DNA of 64,000 bases from contig CAYVQF010000016.1 in NCBI GenBank assembly GCA_964454015.1, forward strand, positions 1 to 64,000, written 5' to 3'. The stretch is from CAYVQF01 sp964454015. Its GTDB lineage: Bacteria > Myxococcota_A > Bradymonadia > UBA4248. Shown piece by piece: positions 45,115 through 52,773 of the stretch. The notes beneath the pieces are model-generated. The model was not told the DNA's origin. It was given only the letters and a program-made list of their open reading frames with translations, and made no database searches. Numbering within the stretch: position 1 is the stretch's first letter; each line of letters opens with the position of its first letter. Position numbers and translations under genes: made by a program.

Positions 45115-46104
45115 TCAAAACATCTCTTCCAGGGAGAGTGGACTCAAGGCTTGCAGCTCAAAGTTGAGTTGAAGGCTCTGGCTCACCTGCTCTGGGCCTT
45201 GGTGGATATTCTGTTCGAAACGGAGCTCTCCGTGGCTGGCCGTCACGCGCCCGTGGGCAAGGTCAAGGGTCGACGTGACCTTGCCTTCGCCGCTGCCCTT
45301 AATGGCAGCGCGCCCAATGTTTCCATCGAGCTCCAGGGCGGTCGTGGTGTCGAGGCGGGCGTAGGCGTCGGGTTCCTCATAGCGCACCATTTGCACCATG
45401 TTGGTGGAGACGGCACCACGTTCGCTGGACTTCCATTGTCCTTCTCGCTGCCAGTGGGAACCAGGGGCGACGTTTTCGGCCGCGAGGGGTGGATAGGCCT
45501 GGCGCAGGACGTCAACCAGCAGGGAGAGCATGCGTCTGACTTGTGGGTTGATGGTGACGAGGCTAGCGTCGGCCTCAAAACCGGTGACTGGGTCGAAGAC
45601 GACGACCAAGCGGATGCCTTCAAGGAGGGTGTTGACCGCAGGCAAAGCAACGCTATCGCCATTGCTGTCGACGCGGATGGAGAAGTCGGTGAAGGAGATG
45701 AAGACCTTGGAGGGGTCGCGCAGGTTGGGTTCGAGGAGGGCCGTGGCCGAGAGGGCCGTGGTGACTGTCGAAGTGCTGTCTTTGCGGGTGAAGACGACTT
45801 TTTGGGTAATGGAGAGTTGGTTGCGGAGGACCAAGTCTTCACTGGGTGGCGCGTAGCGCAGTGGCTTTTGGGTGCCCTGTGCAGGTTGGGTCACGGTGAA
45901 GTCAGCCTGGTCCAGGGAGGGGGCTGGAATGGCAGGGTAGGCGGTGAGGTTGGCTGGGGTTGCGGGCGGAAGATGAGAGGCGGCCGGCTCAATGATGAGC
46001 AAAGAGATGCCGACGGCGAGCATGGCGGTGAAGACGATGAGGAGGGCAAGAGGCTGAGTGAGTCGTCCCTTCTGTGGAGACGACGTCTCGTGGCTGCTGG
46101 GCAT
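45115..46104 (-). CDS. Membrane-anchored exported protein, unknown function
   Basis: 329 residues from ATG 46104. One hydrophobic helix near 15-37 (LALLIVFTAMLAVGISLLII) anchors an exported beta-rich domain: LRNQLSITQKVVFTRKDSTS, VFISFTDFSIRVDSNGDSVA, ASHGELRFEQNIHQGPEQVS. The pattern is reminiscent of DUF6263-like lipid- or ligand-binding sandwiches, but I cannot assign a family. The upstream region holds a strong hairpin (46125-46149) followed by AAAAAAAGG, the probable ribosome site. It lies 101 bp after the GltJ-like gene and is probably co-transcribed with it. Confidence 0.65.
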   Translation of the reverse strand: MPSSHETSSPQKGRLTQPLALLIVFTAMLAVGISLLIIEPAASHLPPATPANLTAYPAIPAPSLDQADFTVTQPAQGTQKPLRYAPPSEDLVLRNQLSITQKVVFTRKDSTSTVTTALSATALLEPNLRDPSKVFISFTDFSIRVDSNGDSVALPAVNTLLEGIRLVVVFDPVTGFEADASLVTINPQVRRMLSLLVDVLRQAYPPLAAENVAPGSHWQREGQWKSSERGAVSTNMVQMVRYEEPDAYARLDTTTALELDGNIGRAAIKGSGEGKVTSTLDLAHGRVTASHGELRFEQNIHQGPEQVSQSLQLNFELQALSPLSLEEMF

Positions 46105-46124
46105 GATGGGTGATGCCTTTTTTT

Positions 46125-46149
46125 CGAGCGCACAGTTTTTGTGCGCTCG
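46125..46149. repeat. 10-bp perfect hairpin in the leader of the 45115-46104 gene
   Basis: CGAGCGCACA (46125-46134) and TGTGCGCTCG (46140-46149) with a 5-nt loop. On the minus strand the hairpin is followed by seven A residues and AAGG rather than T residues, so it is not a standard terminator for the GltJ-like gene. It may stabilise or regulate the downstream message. Confidence 0.5.
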
Positions 46150-46204
46150 CGTTGGAGAGGGAGCGGCAGGGGGGACGGGCCGCCACGCTCGTTGCAATAT
46201 TTAA

Positions 46205-48013
46205 CTAGTTGATAGCAAAGGGATAGTTGGCGATGCTCTTGTCGGAGCCACCGAAGGCGCGGAAGCGCATCCCGTTGACCACTTTGAGCACACACGCGCC
46301 GACACGGGTTCCTTCGAACTCGGAGCTGGAGATCCTGGCGTTGGTGACACGTCCGTCCCCTTTGATGACGAAGGAGACGCGCAGGGTGCCTTTGACCTCA
46401 GCGTCACGGCTGCAAGTTCTGATTTGGCCGAAGTTCTGTCGCACGACCTTACCGATTTCGTCCTTGGTGAGGTCACCGCTCGAATCACCGCCGCTGTCGC
46501 TCTCTTTGGGCTTGGTTTCTTTGGGCTTGGTTTCTTTGGGCTTGGTTTCGCGAGGAGGTGTGGTTTCTTTGGGCTTGGTGTCGCGTGTTTCGGCGGGCTT
46601 CGTGGTTTCTTTGGTGGAGGATGACTCTCTCGGTTTGGTGTCTCTTGGGGTGGTGCGGGTTTCGCTGGTTTTGGTAGCAGCGGCGGCCTCGACGGCGGCG
46701 GTTTCGGTGGCATCGTCTTGGGTGTCGCCGTTCTCAGCGCCCTCGTCGCCTTTGGGATCCCCTTCGGTGGCGGTGTTGGCTGGTGCTTCGGTGTCTTCTT
46801 TGGTGGGCTCTTCTGGTGTGACCTGTTGGGTGGTGGTGTCGCCGGGTACTTGATGGGCGACGACGGCCGCGCCTCCGACCCCGAGATCGGGTGCTTCGAC
46901 GGGTTGCTGCACCGGTGCGGCTGTTTTGGCCCCAGGGGTCGGTTTGTCGTCTTTGGAGAGGACCAGGATGAGGACCACTGTGATGAGGGCCAGGAAGACG
47001 AAGGCACCGGCGCTGATGCCGATGATGAGGCCCGTGTTGGACTTCCTGGTGCCGAGGGGCATCATGGCCGGCACGGGGATGACAGCGCCATCGAAGCCGC
47101 CGTCGTCAAAGGATTTCCTTTTGTCCGCCGGGACGGCTTGGCTCGAGGCGAGGGCCTTGATGTCGATGAGGCCAGAGCCGGTGGTTGCGGGCGCATTCTT
47201 TTCTTTGGAGGTGCGCCCACTGACGGCTTGCAGGTTTGACAGGCTGAAGAGCACGGAGTTTTCACTTCGCGCGCCGACGAGATCGTTGGCAGTGACTCTC
47301 GGGCCTTTGCTCTGGATGTCGAGATCGTCGAGTCCGCCGAAGTCACTTTCAGGGGCTTCGGCGGGTGCGCTGAGATCGCCAAAGGCTTCAAAGCCCGAGG
47401 GCTCTGGTGCCGATGCGGCTGCAAAAGCGGCTACGCCCTGTGCTTGGCCGACGGCGTCAAGGGGGAGAATCCGGGTTTCGTCTGCCTCGTCGTGATCTTC
47501 GCTCGGGGCATTGATTCCAGCGAGTTGCTGGTCGTAGGCTGCTTGTTGGTCGTAGGCTGCTTGTTGGTCGTAGGCTGCTTGTTGGTCGTAGGCCGCCTGT
47601 TGGTCGTAGGCCGCTTGTTGGTCGTAGGCCGCCTGTTGATCAGGGAGCGCCTGTTGATCAGGGAGCGCCTGAGGGTCTGGTGCAGCGATTTCGGCGGCTC
47701 CTTGGGCGAGGTGCTCGAATTCGGGCGCAGCCGAGACCTGGACCCAATCGCCGTAGCCATCTCTCCAGATATAGGAGTCCAGCAAGATCTGCTGGTTGTA
47801 GTAGTAAGCTTCGACGTCTCGCGCAGAGATGGGTCCGACCTGTTCCCCGTTAATGACCACATACCAGATGGCTTCTTCGGCCTGCTGGTTGTGTGTGCCG
47901 TCGACGACGATGGTGTACGAGCACTTTTTGCAGCGAATTTTGAAAGGCTTGTTGCGCACGCGATCATCGGGGATCGAGTACTTGGTGCCGCAGCTATCGC
48001 AGACGATTCTCAT
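46205..48013 (-). CDS. GltJ/AgmX-like protein: zinc ribbon, GYF, repeats, TM, TonB-type tail
   Basis: 602 residues. The N-terminal zinc ribbon is CDSCGTKYSIPDD with Cys at 5, 8, 28 and 31 (MJ0042 type). A GYF_2-like domain spans about 49-95 (IWYVVINGEQVGPISARDVE). Residues 116-163 are eight six-residue repeats: two ALPDQQ and six AAYDQQ. A membrane helix is GLIIGISAGAFVFLALITVV. A Thr/Glu/Lys-rich stretch with KETKP repeats leads to the AgmX/PglI tail (IRTCSRDAEVKGTLRVSFVI, GDGRVTNARISSSEFEGTRV). This is the domain order of M. xanthus GltJ/AgmX, an inner-membrane gliding protein. Other glt genes are absent nearby. It lies 52 bp after the small secreted gene. Confidence 0.85.
   Translation of the reverse strand: MRIVCDSCGTKYSIPDDRVRNKPFKIRCKKCSYTIVVDGTHNQQAEEAIWYVVINGEQVGPISARDVEAYYYNQQILLDSYIWRDGYGDWVQVSAAPEFEHLAQGAAEIAAPDPQALPDQQALPDQQAAYDQQAAYDQQAAYDQQAAYDQQAAYDQQAAYDQQLAGINAPSEDHDEADETRILPLDAVGQAQGVAAFAAASAPEPSGFEAFGDLSAPAEAPESDFGGLDDLDIQSKGPRVTANDLVGARSENSVLFSLSNLQAVSGRTSKEKNAPATTGSGLIDIKALASSQAVPADKRKSFDDGGFDGAVIPVPAMMPLGTRKSNTGLIIGISAGAFVFLALITVVLILVLSKDDKPTPGAKTAAPVQQPVEAPDLGVGGAAVVAHQVPGDTTTQQVTPEEPTKEDTEAPANTATEGDPKGDEGAENGDTQDDATETAAVEAAAATKTSETRTTPRDTKPRESSSTKETTKPAETRDTKPKETTPPRETKPKETKPKETKPKESDSGGDSSGDLTKDEIGKVVRQNFGQIRTCSRDAEVKGTLRVSFVIKGDGRVTNARISSSEFEGTRVGACVLKVVNGMRFRAFGGSDKSIANYPFAIN
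47525..47668. repeat. Eight tandem 18-bp repeats inside the GltJ-like gene
   Basis: The unit, read on the plus strand, is TTGTTGGTCGTAGGCTGC (or GCCGC variants) six times, then two diverged units with TGATCAGGGAGCGCC. They encode AAYDQQ and ALPDQQ. Near-identity of units suggests recent slippage expansion, so the copy number probably varies between strains without breaking the frame. Confidence 0.9.
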
Positions 48014-48065
48014 GCGAAAACGTCTCCCGTTGGCTCAGTGGTAACGTAAAGGGCGAAGGAGAAAA

Positions 48066-48320
48066 TCATTGATTGAGGGCTTCCTCTTGCACCGAGTCTT
48101 GAATGTTGGGGAGGAAGCTCTTCTTCAGGGCGAGCAGGCGTTCGAACTTGGCTTTGTTGCGCGCGTTTTCGAACATGCCCTGGGGCCTTTTGAACTCACC
48201 ATCGATGAGCATGTCATCGAAGTTGTAGAATTTTTCTTTAACACTGCCGTCTTGGGCGAAGGCGGGTGCGAAGGAGGCGAGTGACAGTGCCAGAACAAAG
48301 GCTGTGACCCAAGCTTTCAT
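48066..48320 (-). CDS. Small secreted protein upstream of the GltJ-like gene
   Basis: 84 residues, ATG 48320 with GGAG at 6 nt. Clear signal peptide (AWVTAFVLALSLASFAPAFA) and a charged helical mature part of about 62 residues (FDDMLIDGEFKRPQGMFENA, RNKAKFERLLALKKSFLPNI). A strong promoter lies at 48390-48418 and the GltJ-like gene starts 52 bp downstream, so it is probably the first gene of that transcript. The family is not recognised. Confidence 0.75.
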   Translation of the reverse strand: MKAWVTAFVLALSLASFAPAFAQDGSVKEKFYNFDDMLIDGEFKRPQGMFENARNKAKFERLLALKKSFLPNIQDSVQEEALNQ

Positions 48321-48389
48321 TGGGAACTCCATACACGATGGGCGCATGCGGTTGCGTCAATTCGCAAAAAGCGCAGACACATTGGGGAG

Positions 48390-48418
48390 ACTATAGCAAG
48401 GGGCGGGCCTAGGGTCAA
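48390..48418 (-). promoter_or_regulatory. Strong sigma-70-type promoter
   Basis: Minus strand TTGACC (48413-48418), exact 17-bp spacer, TATAGT (48390-48395): five of six consensus bases in each box. The predicted start is near 48383, giving a leader of about 60 nt to ATG 48320. It is the best promoter I can see in the window. Confidence 0.75.
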
Positions 48419-48505
48419 TCCAGCCACCATGGCTGAAATGTCAGCATGGAGACGCGCGGGGGCGTCGGGTCTTTGCTGAGACAAGGGAGGGCATGGGAGG
48501 GTTTC

Positions 48506-49132
48506 TCAGGGAAAAAAAGACTCGAGGCAGCGAGTCTGCAAGGCGCGGCGGTGTTGTCTCAGGGCGAGGGCGTCGAAGATGGCTGTGAGTTCCCGTTTTG
48601 CCGCGGCGAGGTCGTGGTTGACGACGAGAAAGTCGAAGCGCTTGTGGTGACTCAGTTCTTCGGTGGCTTTGGCGAGTCGCTTGACGATGCTGCTTTCGCT
48701 GTCGGTGGCACGGGCCCGCAGGCGTTGGGAGAGCACCGCCATGGAGGGTGGGGCGATCAGTACGGACCAGGCCAGGGGGTAGCCATTCTTGAGCTGGATG
48801 GCGCCCTGGAAATCGATGTCGAAGATGAGGGTGCGGTGTTGGGTCGCGACGTCTGCGATGGTGCTCTTGGGCGAGCCATAGTAGTTGCCGTGGACCTCCG
48901 CCCACTCTGCGAGGGCTTGGTCGTCGATGAGGCGCAGGAAATGGTCTTTATGGGTGAAGTGGTAGTCTTGGCCATCGACTTCCTGGCCGCGTGGTGCGCG
49001 CGTCGTGTAGGAGACAGAGAGCTGGGCTGCGGGGCGGTTGGCGAGGAGATCGGCGATGAGGGTGCTCTTTCCGGCACCACTCGGGCCACAGACGATGAGG
49101 AGGTGTTCATCGACGATTGGGGTGATGGGCAT
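48506..49132 (-). CDS. gmk: Guanylate kinase
   Basis: 208 residues. It phosphorylates GMP to GDP. P-loop GPSGAGKST at about 16-24; GMP-binding segment VSYTTRAPRGQEVDGQDYHF; EWAEVHGNYYGSP; and the C-terminal RLAKATEELSHHKRFDFLVV. It is the last gene of a run read from 56 kb: membrane protein, DUF4350, MoxR, DUF58, yicC, gmk. The gap to yicC is 24 bp. rpoZ, which often follows gmk, is not found. Confidence 0.97.
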   Translation of the reverse strand: MPITPIVDEHLLIVCGPSGAGKSTLIADLLANRPAAQLSVSYTTRAPRGQEVDGQDYHFTHKDHFLRLIDDQALAEWAEVHGNYYGSPKSTIADVATQHRTLIFDIDFQGAIQLKNGYPLAWSVLIAPPSMAVLSQRLRARATDSESSIVKRLAKATEELSHHKRFDFLVVNHDLAAAKRELTAIFDALALRQHRRALQTRCLESFFP

Positions 49133-49156
49133 CTTGGGCTCCAGGGGGATTGGGGT

Positions 49157-50053
49157 CTACTGTAGGTTGGCGCTCTGTTCACGCATGGCGTCGATGAGCG
49201 CTCTGAGCTCGATGGTGTGTTGTGCGATGTCGCTGTCCTTGGCTTTGGCGGCGATGGTAGAGACCTCTCGGTTCAGTTCTTGGAGATAGAAATCGAGTTT
49301 TTTCCCCATGCACAACGTGGGTGGAGGTTCTGGTGGGAAGAGATCGGCGATGGCGTCGAGGTGGCATTGGGCGCGGAGCAGCTCTTCCTGGATGTCAGCT
49401 TTTTCGGCGATGATGGCGACCTCTTGGGCCAAGCGCTGAGGGTCCAGGGGGAGTTCTTGTGCCAGGGCGGCGACGCGCTCCAGGATGCGCTTCTGGAATT
49501 CGGAGATGCGCTCGGGGGCGCGCTGGGCAATGTGTTCGAGGTGATGGGTGCAGCGCTGGTGCATCTCCAAAATGCCTTGGTGCAGCCGCTGACCTTCGGT
49601 TTTTCGCGTTTGGTTGAGGGCGTGGAGGGCGGCGATGGTGGCCTCCATGAGCAGTGGCAGGTGCTGGTCGATCTCCGAACTGAGATCGTTGCCTTGATCG
49701 CGCCAGAGATCATGCGCTTTGAGGAGCGCGGGGATGAAGCGTTCTTCTGACCAATGGAGGTCGAGGGCAGTGGCGAGTATTTTGAGGTCTTGCAGGCGTT
49801 TTTGGGCAAAGGAGAGGTCGAAGCCCGGCCGTTCTCGCTGAGCGGTCTCAACGGTGATGAAGAGCTCGACTCTTCCTCTGCCGATGTGTTCGCGGAACAG
49901 GGGCAGGGCTTCGATTTCAAAACGCGGTGAGCTAGGGTTGGTGACGATCCTGGTGTCGAGGCCGCGATGGTTGACGGATCGAAGTTGGGCCCGGATCTCG
50001 ATGCTTTCGTTTTGCAGAGTGTAATGGCCAAAGCCGGTCATGCTGTAGGTCAT
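49157..50053 (-). CDS. yicC: YicC/YloC-family endoribonuclease
   Basis: 298 residues. The start MTYSMTGFGHYTLQNESIEI is the family signature, as is the segment LRSVNHRGLDTRI. The C-terminal DUF1732 part ends EVSTIAAKAKDSDIAQHTIE. YicC proteins are RNases implicated in small-RNA turnover. Located 53 bp after DUF58 and 24 bp before gmk, the common yicC-gmk order. The final residues QSANLQ replace the typical ending EQVQN(I/V)E. Confidence 0.95.
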   Translation of the reverse strand: MTYSMTGFGHYTLQNESIEIRAQLRSVNHRGLDTRIVTNPSSPRFEIEALPLFREHIGRGRVELFITVETAQRERPGFDLSFAQKRLQDLKILATALDLHWSEERFIPALLKAHDLWRDQGNDLSSEIDQHLPLLMEATIAALHALNQTRKTEGQRLHQGILEMHQRCTHHLEHIAQRAPERISEFQKRILERVAALAQELPLDPQRLAQEVAIIAEKADIQEELLRAQCHLDAIADLFPPEPPPTLCMGKKLDFYLQELNREVSTIAAKAKDSDIAQHTIELRALIDAMREQSANLQ

Positions 50054-50106
50054 GGTGTCGTCCAGGTGGGCAAGGGGTTTTGCAGTGCGGCAGGCGCCGT
50101 GGCGGC

Positions 50107-51768
50107 TCAGTGGAGGAGGCGGAGGCGCTGGAGAATGGGTTCGATGCGATCGGTGGCGTGGATTTCGATGTTGGGAACTGAGGCTTGGCGCAGGGCCCGC
50201 AAGACGCGCCGGCGTTCGTGGCGATCGCCCGCGGCAAAGATCTCGTGCAGGATGCTCTGTTCTGGGCTTTGGTCACTGGGGTTGACATAGGAGGGCGCCA
50301 CTGGCACGAGGAAGGCGACTTTGTGTCGTTTGGCGCGGGCGAGGTGGAGCGTTTTGACGAGACGCTCGGTGTGCATCAGCCCGGAGAGGTCCGTGATAAT
50401 CAGGACCAAGGTTGGCCCTTTGGCGCGGACGATGGCTGCTTCGAGGGCGGCGACCAGGCCATGCTCTTTGGTGCCGAAGCGTGCTTCGGTGCGGAAGGGG
50501 ATCTCCACGCCGTGCAAGAGGCAGAAGTGGCGCGCGAGGGAGAGTTGCTTGGCGCGGACGATGCCGACCCGTTCTTCGGCGAGGCTGGTCGGTGCTTGGT
50601 CGTGGATGGCACTCCTCAACCACCGGTTGAGGAGCTCGACATCGATATGGTCCTCGATGGCTGGGGGTCGATTGGTGCTGTGTCGTCTGGGTGCGCGGCG
50701 GCGGAAATCCAAGCGGAACTGAAGCATGAGGAAGCGGACGAGGGCGTCGATGACTTCGTCTTCGTCGTATTCGGTGAGGCCTTCATCGACGACACGATGG
50801 AGCCCGAGGAGGTGTTTCTGCAGGCGTTGGAAGTGGAGGCGGCCTTCGCGGGGGGGGAGGTGTCCGTAGATCCTCTCGTCGAAGGTGATGAGCCCACATT
50901 GATCGTTTCCGCGCAGGAGGTTGCGGGAGAAATCGACGATGAGTCGCAGGGCATGCTCGAGTTTGTCTTGCTGGTGGCGGGCGCCTCTCATGGTGGTCGA
51001 GATGTCGAGGAGGAGGTAGGCGTTGATGGCACGTTCGCTCTCGAAGTCTCTGACCATGAGTCGGCCGCAGCGTGCCGTGGCCTTCCAGGCGATGTTGCGG
51101 AAGGGATCGCCCGGCTGGTGCTCGCGGATCTCTCTGAGATCGGTGCCGAAGCCGCGCTGGCGAATGAAGTGCATACCGAAGCGCTCGTCGAGGGTGAGCG
51201 CCGTTGGCTGGTGTTGCTGCGCTTGGGGGAGGGGTTTGGGGAGGAAGAGCATGGCCAGCGGGGCCGCTTTGTAGGTGCGAACGGCGAAGAGGGAGAAGGA
51301 GGTCAGAGCGGTGAGGTGGATGCCGTGGATGAACCAGCGGCCGCTGCGGTGGGCGGTCGTAGGGATTGCGGTCTGTAGCCAGGCGTGCGCATCGAGGTCG
51401 AGGCTGGGCAGGCACTCGGCGTCACAGGAGAGCGGGGTGGAGGCCTCAGGGATGGTGTGGGTGAGGCGCAGGCGCCAGCCGCTGCGGTTGTGCAGGAGCA
51501 GGCGCGGGTGGACCGTGTCGTGGGTGAGCAGGTGGGCACCAGCCTGGGGCGGTTTGACACTGACCTGAAGCATGTTGTCGAGGATACGCCCGACGGGGAT
51601 GGTGATGAAGTAGGCCACGATGAGGACGCCGAGCATGGCTGAGGCGCCTAGGAGCACAGGCCACACGGCCTGGCTCTTTCCCATGGTGGCCAAGAGTGCG
51701 GCTGCGCAGAACCAGGTGAGCGCGCTGGCCAGGAGGGCTTTGCCTGCGGTGGTGAGATAGGGGGGCAT
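50107..51768 (-). CDS. DUF58 domain protein (cluster 2), membrane-anchored
   Basis: 553 residues, almost twice the length of the first DUF58 protein. Two N-terminal helices (LLASALTWFCAAALLATMG; VLLGASAMLGVLIVAYFITI) and a beta region precede DUF58: GTDLREIREHQPGDPFRNIA, WKATARCGRLMVRDFESERA. The vWA-like strand YLLLDISTTMRG has DISTT where DxSxS is usual. The C-terminal 250 residues carry a second set of alpha/beta elements (PTLVLIITDLSGLMHTERLV). It follows moxR by 27 bp. An 8-G run near 50850 lies in the coding region. Confidence 0.92.
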   Translation of the reverse strand: MPPYLTTAGKALLASALTWFCAAALLATMGKSQAVWPVLLGASAMLGVLIVAYFITIPVGRILDNMLQVSVKPPQAGAHLLTHDTVHPRLLLHNRSGWRLRLTHTIPEASTPLSCDAECLPSLDLDAHAWLQTAIPTTAHRSGRWFIHGIHLTALTSFSLFAVRTYKAAPLAMLFLPKPLPQAQQHQPTALTLDERFGMHFIRQRGFGTDLREIREHQPGDPFRNIAWKATARCGRLMVRDFESERAINAYLLLDISTTMRGARHQQDKLEHALRLIVDFSRNLLRGNDQCGLITFDERIYGHLPPREGRLHFQRLQKHLLGLHRVVDEGLTEYDEDEVIDALVRFLMLQFRLDFRRRAPRRHSTNRPPAIEDHIDVELLNRWLRSAIHDQAPTSLAEERVGIVRAKQLSLARHFCLLHGVEIPFRTEARFGTKEHGLVAALEAAIVRAKGPTLVLIITDLSGLMHTERLVKTLHLARAKRHKVAFLVPVAPSYVNPSDQSPEQSILHEIFAAGDRHERRRVLRALRQASVPNIEIHATDRIEPILQRLRLLH

Positions 51769-51795
51769 AGGGGCTGGTGTCAGGCGTGGTGAGGG

Positions 51796-52773
51796 TCAGG
51801 CGTAGCGTACGCTCTCGATGGCTTGAGCGACGACGTCGGCAGCGGTGGTCCCACTGATCTCGGCCTCTGGGTGGATGAGGATCCGGTGGGGGAGGACGAA
51901 TGGGGCCATGGTTTTGATGTCGTCGGGGAGTACGTAGTCTCTGGCCTGCAAGAGCGCCCGGGCCCTGGCCGAGCGGAGTAGGGCGATGGCGGCGCGTGGG
52001 CTGGCTCCGAGGGCGACGTCTGGTACTTCGCGGGTGAAACGCACCAGCTTGGCCATGTAGAGGAGCAGCTCATCGCGGACGGTGACCTGCTCGCTGGCGT
52101 CGGCCCAGTGGTTGATTTCCTCAGGCGTGAAGATGGCTTGCAGGGGGGCGCTGCGGTGGGTGTGTTGGGCCAGGACCCGAACCTCGTCGTTGAGGGTGGG
52201 GTAGTCGATGCGGATTTTGATGAGGAAGCGATCGAGCTGGGCCTCGGGCAGCAGGTAGACGCCTTCTTGCTCGACGGGGTTTTGGGTGGCGAGGACCAAG
52301 AAAGGGGACGGGAGCGCCTTGGTGACGCCATCGATGGTGACCTGCTCTTCCTGCATGGCCTCGAGGAGGGCGCTCTGGGTTTTGGCCGGGGCGCGGTTGA
52401 TCTCATCACCGAGGACGATGTTGGCGAAGACCGGCCCTTCGCGAAGTACGAAGGCGTCACTTTTGCGGTCATAGACGTAGGTGCCAGTGATGTCGCTGGG
52501 CAACAAATCCGGCGTGAACTGGATGCGGCGGTAGGTGCAGTCGAGGGTCTGGGCGAAGGCCTTGACGAGGGTGGTCTTGGCGACGCCTGGGACCCCTTCG
52601 AGGAGGACGTGTCCCCTTGCCAGTAGCGCGACCAGCAGGACTTCGAGGGTGGAGATGGGGCCGACGAAGGCCGTGGCGATGGCTTGGCGCATCTGCTCGA
52701 AGCGCTGGGTGAGATCGGGGGCGTCGTCGGTGACGCGGGGCTGTTCATCTGAGGCATGTTCACACATGGCCAT
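51796..52773 (-). CDS. MoxR-family AAA+ ATPase (cluster 2)
   Basis: 325 residues. Walker A GVPGVAKT; Walker B region LGDEINRAPAKTQSALLEAM; sensor LATQNPVEQEGVYLLPEAQL then DRF. The sequence is clearly a paralogue of the gene at 972-1961, with a different N-terminus. ATG 52773 touches the stop of the DUF4350 gene (TGA then ATG), with AAGGGA upstream inside that gene, so translation is coupled. Confidence 0.95.
   Translation of the reverse strand: MAMCEHASDEQPRVTDDAPDLTQRFEQMRQAIATAFVGPISTLEVLLVALLARGHVLLEGVPGVAKTTLVKAFAQTLDCTYRRIQFTPDLLPSDITGTYVYDRKSDAFVLREGPVFANIVLGDEINRAPAKTQSALLEAMQEEQVTIDGVTKALPSPFLVLATQNPVEQEGVYLLPEAQLDRFLIKIRIDYPTLNDEVRVLAQHTHRSAPLQAIFTPEEINHWADASEQVTVRDELLLYMAKLVRFTREVPDVALGASPRAAIALLRSARARALLQARDYVLPDDIKTMAPFVLPHRILIHPEAEISGTTAADVVAQAIESVRYA

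Noticed and set aside
44047..46113. 688-codon plus-strand open frame
   Set aside because: It is antisense to the pseudokinase-WD40 and membrane-anchored genes, both of which show real domains. No ribosome site or domain was seen.
47525..47668. Regular 18-bp repeats as a CRISPR array
   Set aside because: The repeats are directly contiguous without spacers and encode an in-frame six-residue repeat. No cas gene is present.
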